Assembly: GCF_009733535.1 (NCBI RefSeq)
Contig: NZ_SMMI01000004.1
Coordinates: forward strand, 62,001 to 126,000
Length of the DNA stretch: 64,000 nucleotides
Direction: 5' to 3'
Source of the DNA: Sphingobacterium endophyticum
GTDB lineage: Bacteria; Bacteroidota; Bacteroidia; Sphingobacteriales; Sphingobacteriaceae
In this document: positions 1 to 7,558 of the stretch, one piece after another
How positions within the stretch are numbered: the stretch's first letter is position 1
Layout: each line of letters opens with the position of its first letter
The notes under the pieces: generated by a model
Told to the model about the DNA's origin: nothing
Seen by the model: the letters and a program-made list of their open reading frames with translations, nothing else
Database searches by the model: none
Position numbers and translations under genes: made by a program

Positions 1-1227
1 GAAAATGATTCAACCTATATTGTTCCTCTGGATGGAAATGCATTCGTAACAACCATCGCAAATGATTCAAGAGAAACCATCTCGAAAAATGGTCTCGTAA
101 ATTGGACCTCCGAAAAAAGTATGATCAGTACTTATGTAAGAATTAATAAAGCGGGAACCTTAAAATTGACATTGAATACCAATAAGGCAAACAATGAAAC
201 TACAAGCAAAATAAAAGTCTCCGTCAATGATAAACAGAAAACAATAACATTAAAGTCTAATCAAGGTCCAAATCACATTGTTGGAGATTTCAAAGTCGAT
301 ACCGGATATGTAAAAATTGATTTGCAAGGTTTAACAAAAACTGGCCAATCCTTCGCCGAGGTTGAAAGCTTCTCTATTTCTGGAAATGCAACTAGCATGG
401 GAGTAATTTATAGCAATGATCCTGAATACTATTATTGGGCAAGAAGAGGTCCTTCATGTCACTTATCATATACTATTCCAACTACAGAAAATATAAACTA
501 CTATTACTCTGAAATCGAAGTTCCTCAAGGTTCTGACCCTATTGGTTCATATTTTATGGCCAATGGATTCAGTGAAGGTTATTTCGGATTCCAGGTAAAC
601 TCCCAAAATGAACGAAGAATATTATTCTCAGTATGGAGCCCTTTTTCCACCGATGACCCGAACGCAATTCCTGATGATCAAAAAATTATCCTTAATAAAA
701 AAGGAAATGACGTACATACTGGAGAATTTGGAAATGAAGGATCTGGTGGACAAAGTTTTCTCAAATACAACTGGAAAGCCGGAACTAACTACAAATTCTT
801 GCTCAAAGCTGAACCTGATGGAAATGGAAAAACAGATTATACCGCTTGGTTTTTTGCTCCAGAAATTAACCAATGGAAATTGATTGCAAGTTTTAAAAGA
901 CCTAAAACCAATAAATATCTCACTGGATTCCATAGTTTTTTGGAAAATTTTTATCCTAACAATGGATATCTTGAACGAACTGCGAATTATAAAAATCAAT
1001 GGGTAAAAACTGTTTCCGGAAATTGGAAAAAGGTGGATCAAGCTAAATTTACCGTCGACAATACTTACAAAGCCAAGCAACGTATAGACGCAATTGGTGG
1101 TAAAAATCAAAATGGATTTTTTCTTAAAAATGGAGGATTCTTTAATGAATTAGTGACACCGAACTCAAAATTCATTTTCGAAAACTCGAATCAAAATCCA
1201 CAAATCGACTTTAATAAATTACCGTAA
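1..1227 (+). CDS. DUF5077/DUF3472 domain protein, 5' end cut by window
   Basis: The frame is open from base 1, so the start lies outside the window; 408 residues are visible. The first part (to about residue 125) resembles the DUF5077 domain, a carbohydrate-binding-like beta domain. The rest resembles DUF3472, with aromatic-rich stretches such as NDPEYYYWARRGPSCHLSY and a Trp-rich core. Proteins of this make-up in Bacteroidota are usually exported and found near polysaccharide-use genes, which is family knowledge; no signal peptide can be seen because the N-terminus is missing. It ends about 90 bases before the NUDIX gene on the same strand. The exact function is unknown. An ATG at 121 is internal, because the upstream codons continue the domain. 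Confidence 0.85.
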   Translation, partial: ENDSTYIVPLDGNAFVTTIANDSRETISKNGLVNWTSEKSMISTYVRINKAGTLKLTLNTNKANNETTSKIKVSVNDKQKTITLKSNQGPNHIVGDFKVDTGYVKIDLQGLTKTGQSFAEVESFSISGNATSMGVIYSNDPEYYYWARRGPSCHLSYTIPTTENINYYYSEIEVPQGSDPIGSYFMANGFSEGYFGFQVNSQNERRILFSVWSPFSTDDPNAIPDDQKIILNKKGNDVHTGEFGNEGSGGQSFLKYNWKAGTNYKFLLKAEPDGNGKTDYTAWFFAPEINQWKLIASFKRPKTNKYLTGFHSFLENFYPNNGYLERTANYKNQWVKTVSGNWKKVDQAKFTVDNTYKAKQRIDAIGGKNQNGFFLKNGGFFNELVTPNSKFIFENSNQNPQIDFNKLP

Positions 1228-1315
1228 AAGCCTTATTTTTAATACTTAATATTTTTAACCATACTTTATTTAAAATTTTAAAGCTTTCCACCCTCAATTT
1301 AGTATATTTACTTTG

Positions 1316-1711
1316 ATGATACATGTTGCTTGTGCCTTAATAGAAAAAGATCAACAATTATTAATTTGTCAAAGATCTGCCGAAATGAAACTTCCTCTAA
1401 AATGGGAGTTTCCAGGAGGAAAATTGGAAGAGGGAGAAACCTTGCAAGAATGTTTGCTAAGAGAGGTCCTTGAAGAAATCAATATAAATGTCGAAATCCT
1501 CGAAGAGCTTACTAAAGTGGAATATCATTATCCTGATTTCTCTTTAACACTCTACCCTTTTGTCTGTACAATTAAAAATGGAGAGCTGAAAGCTAATGAA
1601 CATGAACAGGTCCTATGGGTAGACAGAACCGAATTATTTAGATTTGATTGGGCTAACGCTGATCTCCCAATAGTAGAAGAATATATTAGAACAAGAAGAG
1701 AAGAAGTATAA
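1316..1711 (+). CDS. mutT: NUDIX hydrolase, MutT-like (8-oxo-dGTP diphosphatase type)
   Basis: A protein of about 131 residues with a complete Nudix box: GGKLEEGETLQECLLREVLEEI fits GX5EX7REUXEEXGU in all the metal-binding acidic positions (REVLEE). The short length, the opening VACALIEKDQQLLICQR and the FPGGK motif match MutT, which hydrolyses oxidised dGTP to keep it out of DNA. The ATG at 1316 directly follows a TTG codon; I prefer the ATG. A terminator hairpin follows the stop codon. It stands alone on its strand, with the amino acid dehydrogenase facing it. Assignment to MutT rather than another small Nudix enzyme is likely but not certain. Confidence 0.88.
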   Translation: MIHVACALIEKDQQLLICQRSAEMKLPLKWEFPGGKLEEGETLQECLLREVLEEININVEILEELTKVEYHYPDFSLTLYPFVCTIKNGELKANEHEQVLWVDRTELFRFDWANADLPIVEEYIRTRREEV

Positions 1712-1728
1712 TATCCAAAAATATTTGT

Positions 1729-1769
1729 AAAGCATGGTGGTATTCTAACCCCCATGCTTTTTTCTTTTT
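1729..1769 (+). terminator. Rho-independent terminator after the NUDIX gene
   Basis: The stem AAAGCATGG (1729-1737) pairs with CCATGCTTT (1752-1760), with an inner GGT/ACC extension. A T-rich tail follows. It lies between two convergent genes. Confidence 0.85.
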
Positions 1770-3012
1770 ATAACAACTGCCTTAGTGCTAATTCATACGC
1801 TCTAGAAGAAAAATTTGTCCTTGAATCAGGTAAATAAGAATAAATCTTCTCTATTGCATCCCGAATAACGGCTGAAACATCATTGAAAATACATTCATCG
1901 CTGATTTCAATATTTGGCTGCATCAGATAGGCAAATACTCTTGCCATCCCACAGTTTGCAACAAAATCAGGAATTACCGCAACATGATGATCTGCATATT
2001 CCATTACGGGTCCATAAAATATTTCACGATCTGCAAATGGAACATTCGCCCCAGATGCAATTACCTCTAACCCATGACCTATCATTTGCTGAACTTGTTC
2101 TTTAGAAACTAATCGAGAAGCTGCCGCTGGAATGAATATCTCTGCCCCCAAATCCCAAATTCTCGAATTTACCTCCTCAAATGATACCATAAAATCTGAA
2201 CTTAAGCTGTTACCCTTTCTACTTAAAAATAAGGTTTGTATCTCCTCTCTAGAAAATCCATCCGGATTAATTAAACCTCCCATCCTATCAATTATCCCAA
2301 CCACTTGAACGCCAACTTTACTCAAATAAAAAGCTGCTGATGCCGCTACATTTCCCCAACCCTGAATGATTGCCCGCTTCTTCGAAATATCTCCTCCAAA
2401 TAAACTGTAATAATGCCTTACTGATTCAGATACTCCGTAACCCGTAATCATATCCGCAACTTTAAATTTCCTTTTTAAATCAGGACTATATTGCGGATCT
2501 TCCAATACCTTGGAAACTCCATACCTTAACTGACCTATCTGATGAATTCTTCCATTTTCTCGGATATCAAAATGACCATTTAACACACCTTCCTGTGGAT
2601 GCCATAATCCAAATTGTTCAGTCAATGGAATAACATCGTAAATCTCATCTACATTTAAGTCTCCACCAGTACCATAATAATTCTTTAGTAATGGGGTTAC
2701 TACTTTAAACCAACGCTCCAAAACTCCATGTTTGCGAGGATCTGAAGGATCAAAATTAATTCCTGATTTCGCACCTCCTATACTTGGACCTGAAACCGTA
2801 AATTTTACCTCCATCGTCTTGGCAAGTGATTCAACTTCATTACGGTCAAGACCTAAACGCATACGTGTTCCTCCTCCAGCTGCACCACCACGTAATGAAT
2901 TAATAACTATCCAGCCCTCTGCTTCTGTCTCCGTATCTTTCCATTCAAATACTATTTCTGGCTGTTTCTTCTCAAAAGCTTGCAGTAATTCTTTCATAAC
3001 AATCAAGTTCAT
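1768..3012 (-). CDS. Glu/Leu/Phe/Val dehydrogenase family protein
   Basis: NAD(P)-dependent oxidative deamination of an amino acid to its 2-oxo acid. The family signature GPSIGGAKSGI carries the catalytic lysine (about residue 82), a second conserved Lys is at about 70 and an Asp at about 118. The Rossmann domain shows IQGWGNVAASAAFYLS. At 414 residues it is nearer glutamate dehydrogenases than typical leucine dehydrogenases (about 365). It is last in an operon with hppD and hmgA (8-base gap to hppD). This suggests an aromatic amino acid substrate, so that it would make 4-hydroxyphenylpyruvate in place of an aminotransferase; that is inference from context. The ATG at 3012 is used; an in-frame ATG at 2997 (MKELLQAFEK) is an equally good start. 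Confidence 0.88.
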   Translation of the reverse strand: MNLIVMKELLQAFEKKQPEIVFEWKDTETEAEGWIVINSLRGGAAGGGTRMRLGLDRNEVESLAKTMEVKFTVSGPSIGGAKSGINFDPSDPRKHGVLERWFKVVTPLLKNYYGTGGDLNVDEIYDVIPLTEQFGLWHPQEGVLNGHFDIRENGRIHQIGQLRYGVSKVLEDPQYSPDLKRKFKVADMITGYGVSESVRHYYSLFGGDISKKRAIIQGWGNVAASAAFYLSKVGVQVVGIIDRMGGLINPDGFSREEIQTLFLSRKGNSLSSDFMVSFEEVNSRIWDLGAEIFIPAAASRLVSKEQVQQMIGHGLEVIASGANVPFADREIFYGPVMEYADHHVAVIPDFVANCGMARVFAYLMQPNIEISDECIFNDVSAVIRDAIEKIYSYLPDSRTNFSSRAYELALRQLL

Positions 3013-3020
3013 CTCATCAA

Positions 3021-4148
3021 TTATAAATTTCCTCGCTTCTCTTGTTCTCGCTCAATGGCCTCAAATAATGCCTTGAAATTTCCTGCTCCAAAACTTTGTG
3101 CCCCCTTACGTTGAATAATCTCAAAAAATAATGTCGGCCTATCCTCTACTGGCTTCGTGAAAATTTGTAATAAATAGCCCTCCTCATCCCTATCAACCAA
3201 AATTCCTAAGTCTTGAATAGCTTTTATCTCTTCATCTATCTCCCCAATTCGGTCTGGTAACATATCATAATACGCTTCTGGTGGAGCCCCTAAAAATTCA
3301 ACTCCCCGTGATTTTAAAGCTTTTACAGTCCCCAATATATCGTTGGTCGCTAATGCTGCATGTTGAACTCCCTCCCCTTCGTAAAACTCCAAATATTCCT
3401 CTATCTGAGATTTCTTCTTGCCCTCTGCTGGTTCATTAATCGGAAATTTGACATATCCATTCCCATTACTCATAACCTTACTCATCAAAGCTGAATATTC
3501 CGTATTTATCTGCTTATCATCAAATGATAATATGTTAACAAATCCTAAGACATCCTGGTACCACTGAACCGTCTCATTCATCCTGTCCCATCCAACATTG
3601 CCAACACAATGATCTATATACAATAGACCTGTCTCCTCAGGTTGATAATCACTCTGCCACGATTTATAGCCAGGCATAAATGGACCTGAATAATTCTTTC
3701 GCTCAATAAACATATGAACGGTCTCTCCATAGGTATAAATCCCTGCTGTCCTCACTTCACCATATTCGTCATGCTTAATTTCCAATTCCTGATATACCTT
3801 TGCACCCCGATTCACCGTTTCATTCAAAGACTTCTCTGCATCGTCAACCCATAAAGCAAGAATTTTAACCCCATCTCCATGCGCTTTTACATGTTCTGAA
3901 ATCACACTGTCTGACCGTAATGCTGTTGTAAGGACGATCCTGATTTTCTGCTGCCGAAGTACATAGGATGCTCGATCTCGAATCCCTGTCTCTGGGCCAG
4001 CATATGCCTCAGATTGAAATCCAAACGCTGTTTTATAGTAATGCACCGCTTGTTTGGCATTCCCTACATAAAATTCTATATAATCTGTCCCGTTGATCGG
4101 TAAAAAATCTTGGGCTTTTGCAATTTTCTCCGCAAATGTTGCTGTCAT
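3021..4148 (-). CDS. hppD: 4-hydroxyphenylpyruvate dioxygenase
   Basis: Converts 4-hydroxyphenylpyruvate to homogentisate in tyrosine degradation, using non-haem Fe(II) and O2. The length of 375 residues is normal. The two-part vicinal-oxygen-chelate fold is visible, and the iron ligands fit His180 (YIDHCVGNV), His263 (VQHAALAT) and Glu343 (TLFFEIIQRKG). The C-terminal GAGNFKALFEAIE helix is typical of the family and closes the active site. It lies between hmgA (17-base gap) and the amino acid dehydrogenase (8-base gap), all on the minus strand, so the three are probably one transcript. This is one of the firmest calls in the window. Confidence 0.97.
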   Translation of the reverse strand: MTATFAEKIAKAQDFLPINGTDYIEFYVGNAKQAVHYYKTAFGFQSEAYAGPETGIRDRASYVLRQQKIRIVLTTALRSDSVISEHVKAHGDGVKILALWVDDAEKSLNETVNRGAKVYQELEIKHDEYGEVRTAGIYTYGETVHMFIERKNYSGPFMPGYKSWQSDYQPEETGLLYIDHCVGNVGWDRMNETVQWYQDVLGFVNILSFDDKQINTEYSALMSKVMSNGNGYVKFPINEPAEGKKKSQIEEYLEFYEGEGVQHAALATNDILGTVKALKSRGVEFLGAPPEAYYDMLPDRIGEIDEEIKAIQDLGILVDRDEEGYLLQIFTKPVEDRPTLFFEIIQRKGAQSFGAGNFKALFEAIEREQEKRGNL

Positions 4149-4165
4149 ATCTTATTATTTTTGAT

Positions 4166-5323
4166 TTAATCTAACCATGATTTATAATAATCCTTGTCTT
4201 CAATTCCTAAAGCCTCCTCCGTTAACATCAAAGGCCTGAATGGATCAATCATAACAGCTAATTCATCTGTTTTAGTTTGTCCAATGCTCTTTTCAACAGT
4301 ACCAGGATGTGGACCATGAGGAATACCGCCAGGATGCAAGGTAATCTGTCCTCGCTCAACTGACTTCCGACTCATAAAATCCCCTTCCACATAATATAAA
4401 ACTTCATCAGAATCTACATTACTGTGGTTATAAGGCGCCGGAATGGACTGTGGATGATAATCGTACATTCTTGGACAAAAACTGCACAGTACAAATGAAT
4501 TGGTCTCAAAAGTTTGATGAACCGGTGGGGGTTGATGCAACATACCGGTGATTGGCATAAAATCATGAATGGAAAATGCCCATGGATAATGATATCCATC
4601 CCAGCCTATAAAATCAAATGGATGGCTTCCATAGATATATGGATAAATTAAGCCTTCCTTCTTAATTTTAACCTCAAAATCCCCCTTTTCATCGTAGGTC
4701 TGAAGGTTTTCCGGCCTCCTGATGTCACGCTCACAAAATGGAGAATGTTCCATCAGTTGACCAAATTCATTCCGATATCGCTTTGGTGTTCGAATAGGAT
4801 CAAACGATTCTACAATAAATAATCTATTCTTTTCAGTATCAAAATCAATCTGATAAATTACACCTCTCGGAATAACCAAATAATCCCCATAATGAAATTC
4901 TATCGAACCGTATCCCGTTTTCAATCTACCTGATCCTTCATGTATAAAAATAACTTCATCCGCTTGGCTATTTTTATAAAAATAATCCCCCATGGAACTT
5001 TGTGGTGCAGCCAAGGATATATGTAGATCAGAGTTTACTAAAACCGGAACTCGGCTCTCTAAATAATCTGCTTTTGGAACTATCTGAAATCCCTTTAGAC
5101 TCGTATGTTTTAAGTGCTTTGACCTTCCAACCCGAGGGGAAACATCGTAAGGATCCCTGATTTCTTTTACAATCGTAGGCGGTTGACAATGATATACCAA
5201 AGAATATACACTTGAAAATCCATGCGTAGAAACTAGCTCCTCTGAATATAGCTCCCCATTGTCCTTTCTGAAAACGGTATGCCGTTTGGATGGGACTTTT
5301 CCCATATGATGATAAATTGGCAT
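4166..5323 (-). CDS. hmgA: Homogentisate 1,2-dioxygenase
   Basis: Opens the aromatic ring of homogentisate to give maleylacetoacetate. The 385-residue protein is a cupin-fold enzyme; the likely Fe ligands are His300, Glu307 (NHSNVDSDEVLYYVEG) and His336 (GIPHGPHPG), matched by analogy with the human enzyme. The N-terminal MPIYHHMGKVPSKRHTVFRK and the motif PSKRHT are characteristic of the bacterial form, which is shorter than the human protein (about 445). It is the first large gene of the minus-strand operon hmgA-hppD-dehydrogenase and is divergent from the fumarylacetoacetase gene. A possible small ORF precedes it in the same transcript. Confidence 0.96.
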   Translation of the reverse strand: MPIYHHMGKVPSKRHTVFRKDNGELYSEELVSTHGFSSVYSLVYHCQPPTIVKEIRDPYDVSPRVGRSKHLKHTSLKGFQIVPKADYLESRVPVLVNSDLHISLAAPQSSMGDYFYKNSQADEVIFIHEGSGRLKTGYGSIEFHYGDYLVIPRGVIYQIDFDTEKNRLFIVESFDPIRTPKRYRNEFGQLMEHSPFCERDIRRPENLQTYDEKGDFEVKIKKEGLIYPYIYGSHPFDFIGWDGYHYPWAFSIHDFMPITGMLHQPPPVHQTFETNSFVLCSFCPRMYDYHPQSIPAPYNHSNVDSDEVLYYVEGDFMSRKSVERGQITLHPGGIPHGPHPGTVEKSIGQTKTDELAVMIDPFRPLMLTEEALGIEDKDYYKSWLD

Positions 5324-5409
5324 AATATTAAGTTTATAATATGAAAAATTGATTAAGGCACTAATTAGATTTCTACTAATTAGCGAATAGGATAAGAATA
5401 TTATAAATA

Positions 5410-5505
5410 TTAGTATTGGGCAAAAACAACTTCGGCTATCAATGCCTTTATATAAGGCATTAAACCTTGTGGAAGGTTATCTCGCTTCATGTTGCTTAAG
5501 TTCAT
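5410..5505 (-). CDS. Possible 31-residue leader ORF upstream of hmgA
   Basis: ATG at 5505 to TAA at 5410; the peptide starts MNLSNMKRDNLPQGLMPYI and ends AEVVFAQY. It begins about 14-20 bases after a promoter-like TATCTTTG box on the same strand and would be the first ORF of the hmgA transcript. Local base composition is less AT-rich than the flanks. It includes the AATGCCTT/AAGGCATT hairpin. I recognise no family, and a chance ORF of this size is possible. It has only two Tyr and one Phe, so it is not an obvious aromatic-sensing attenuator. Confidence 0.3.
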   Translation of the reverse strand: MNLSNMKRDNLPQGLMPYIKALIAEVVFAQY

Positions 5506-5523
5506 ATTGGGTATCAATTATTT

Positions 5524-5531
5524 CAAAGATA
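5524..5531 (-). promoter_or_regulatory. Candidate -7 box for the hmgA operon
   Basis: The minus strand reads TATCTTTG, which matches the Bacteroidota -7 form TAnnTTTG. No clear TTTG lies at the expected -33 spacing, so this is a partial match. It would start a transcript near 5519. Confidence 0.4.
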
Positions 5532-5656
5532 AAATTTATAACTCTATATTTACATAGATATTCCGAAAATTAATATGGTATTATGATATTAATTTTCTTA
5601 TATCCATAATATTATAACCATTGTAAATTTTAAAGCAAAGTTTTCAAAAATTCATT

Positions 5657-6640
5657 ATGAAAATTGTAACATATCTTGAAAATGGAAATCAACAATTAGG
5701 ATTTGTAGTAGACCAAAAAGTTTTTCCTAGTCATATGATCTCTAATAAATTCCCTAATACCGCATTAGAATGGATTAAACTCGGCCCCGAAGGATTAAAA
5801 TTAACTAAAAAAGAACTTGATCATTTCATTAAAATTGATGGCTTTCAAAATGAAGGCCTAGATTTTTCGGAAATTACACTCAACGCCCCATTACCAAACC
5901 CAACTTCTTTTAGAGATGCTTATGCTTTTAGACAACATGTAGAAACCTCTAGATTAAATAGAGGCCTTGAAATGATTCCTGAATTCGACCAATTCCCAGT
6001 CTTTTATTTCTCAAACCATCAAGCGATCCAAGGTCCTGGACCTATTTATTGTATGCCAAAACACTTTGAAAAAATGGACTTCGAATTAGAGGTCGCTATC
6101 GTAATTAATAAACAAGGAAGAAATATTAAAGCAATTGACGCCGATAATTACATTGCTGGAATTATGATTTTGAATGATTTAAGTGCTAGAAACTTACAAT
6201 TGCAGGAAATGAAATTAAATCTCGGCCCTGCTAAAGGAAAAGATTTTGCCAGTATGTTCGGACCTTATTTGGTCACAATGGATGAATTAGAAAAATATAA
6301 ATCTAAAACCCCTATTGACCATATTGGTAATGCCTATAACCTAACCATGAAATGCTGGATTAATGATGAACTGGTCTCCAATGGAAATCTGGATTCTATG
6401 CATTGGACATTCGCAGAAATAATTGAACGTGCCTCATATGGCGTAAATCTATTCCCAGGTGATATAATTGGATCTGGTACTGTTGGAACTGGTTGCCTCC
6501 TCGAAATTAACGGGACCGGTAAAAGAATTAATCCTAATTTTCAGGAACGTTGGATAAAACCTAATGATGTAATAAAAATGGAAGTTACGGAATTAGGAAC
6601 TCTTGAAAATAAAATCTTCCTGGAAGAAATAACTGAATAA
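5657..6640 (+). CDS. Fumarylacetoacetate hydrolase family protein
   Basis: The likely last step of tyrosine degradation: hydrolysis of fumarylacetoacetate to fumarate and acetoacetate. The 327-residue protein shows the FAH fold with the acidic metal site in KMDFELEVAIVINKQGR, then IMILNDLSARNLQ and the glycine-rich FPGDIIGSGTVGTGCL. It is divergent from hmgA and followed 21 bases later by a flavin-reductase-like gene, so the two plus-strand genes are probably one operon. The length is shorter than animal FAH (about 420) but usual for bacterial homologues in such clusters. Other FAH-family activities are possible, but the neighbours support this one. Confidence 0.9.
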   Translation: MKIVTYLENGNQQLGFVVDQKVFPSHMISNKFPNTALEWIKLGPEGLKLTKKELDHFIKIDGFQNEGLDFSEITLNAPLPNPTSFRDAYAFRQHVETSRLNRGLEMIPEFDQFPVFYFSNHQAIQGPGPIYCMPKHFEKMDFELEVAIVINKQGRNIKAIDADNYIAGIMILNDLSARNLQLQEMKLNLGPAKGKDFASMFGPYLVTMDELEKYKSKTPIDHIGNAYNLTMKCWINDELVSNGNLDSMHWTFAEIIERASYGVNLFPGDIIGSGTVGTGCLLEINGTGKRINPNFQERWIKPNDVIKMEVTELGTLENKIFLEEITE

Positions 6641-6661
6641 TAAACCCTTTATATTCTTAAT

Positions 6662-7558
6662 ATGCAGTTCAACGAAATAAAAACATTTGACCAAGAAACT
6701 AATGGAACCCTTTTCGATAATCTTATAAAATATGGAGTTGCTCCTAGGCCAATCTGTTTTGCATCAACGGTCGATAAAAATGGAAATGTGAACCTAAGCC
6801 CTTTTAGTTATTTCAATTTTATGTCGACTAATCCACCTGTATGTGTTTTCTCTCCCTTAACTAGAATGAGAGACGGTCAAGACAAACATACTTTAGCTAA
6901 TATCAGGGAAGTAAATGAGGTTGTCATTAATATAGTGAATTTTGATATGGTTCAACAAACCTCACTCGCAAGTACTGAATATCCGAAGGAAGTGGATGAG
7001 TTTAAAAAATCCGGACTCACTCCTCTTAAATCAAAATTCATTCGTCCCCCAAGGGTCGCTGAATCACCTATACAATTAGAATGTAAGGTGAGGGATATTA
7101 TAACCATTCAAGAAGGCGCAGGAACTGGTAACCTCGTATTAGCCGAAATTATTTGTATGCATATCCAAAGCCAATATTTGGATGAGAACAACAATATGGA
7201 CCAAGCTGCCCTTGATTTGGTCGCTCGACTTGGTGGAAATTGGTACTGCAGAATTACAAAGGAAAATTTGTTTGAAGTCCCAAAACCTCTTAGAAAATTA
7301 GGAATTGGTGTTGACCAATTACCTGAATCAATTAGAAATTCATCAATCCTTACCGGAAATCAATTGGGATTGCTAGCTAATGTCCAAGAAATTCCTCAAA
7401 AAGACAATTCAATGCTAAACGATGAGCATATTAATAGCCTCCTATCAATGTGGAAAGAGGATAAAATTCAATTGCAAAATGAAATCCAACGATATGCAGC
7501 TAAATTGTTGGACGATGGTTTTATCGACCAAGCATGGCAAGTATTACTTATTAACTAA
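6662..7558 (+). CDS. Flavin reductase-like (FMN-binding split barrel) protein
   Basis: The first 200 or so residues fit the DIM6/NTAB flavin reductase-like family: VAPRPICFASTVDKNGNVNLSPFSYFN and NPPVCVFSP are the conserved N-terminal motifs around the flavin, followed by DTHANI-type and SPIQLECKV segments. Such proteins bind FMN and either reduce it or act as oxidoreductases. The 298-residue length leaves a tail of about 85 residues (from LGIGVDQLPES) with no domain I know. It follows the fumarylacetoacetase gene by 21 bases, so a role in aromatic degradation is likely but undefined. Its 3' end overlaps the phhA 3' end by 15 bases, tail to tail. Confidence 0.82.
   Translation: MQFNEIKTFDQETNGTLFDNLIKYGVAPRPICFASTVDKNGNVNLSPFSYFNFMSTNPPVCVFSPLTRMRDGQDKHTLANIREVNEVVINIVNFDMVQQTSLASTEYPKEVDEFKKSGLTPLKSKFIRPPRVAESPIQLECKVRDIITIQEGAGTGNLVLAEIICMHIQSQYLDENNNMDQAALDLVARLGGNWYCRITKENLFEVPKPLRKLGIGVDQLPESIRNSSILTGNQLGLLANVQEIPQKDNSMLNDEHINSLLSMWKEDKIQLQNEIQRYAAKLLDDGFIDQAWQVLLIN

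Larger units (their letters stand above)
5324..5656. other. Divergent intergenic region between hmgA and fumarylacetoacetase gene
   Basis: This 333-base spacer should hold the control sites of the homogentisate genes. It contains two copies of ACTAATTAG (5360-5368 and 5375-5383), 15 bases apart, each with a self-complementary CTAATTAG core, so they are operator candidates. It also has a hairpin (AATGCCTT 5441-5448 with AAGGCATT 5454-5461), a minus-strand promoter-like box and a possible 31-codon ORF. No convincing plus-strand promoter was seen. Confidence 0.5.

Noticed and set aside
628-1110. A 160-codon ORF on the minus strand
   Set aside because: It lies entirely inside the DUF3472-type gene on the other strand and has no recognisable motifs.
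5420-5510. Riboswitch or small structured RNA upstream of hmgA
   Set aside because: Only one 8-bp hairpin can be seen, with no known riboswitch motif; the same bases read as a small ORF.
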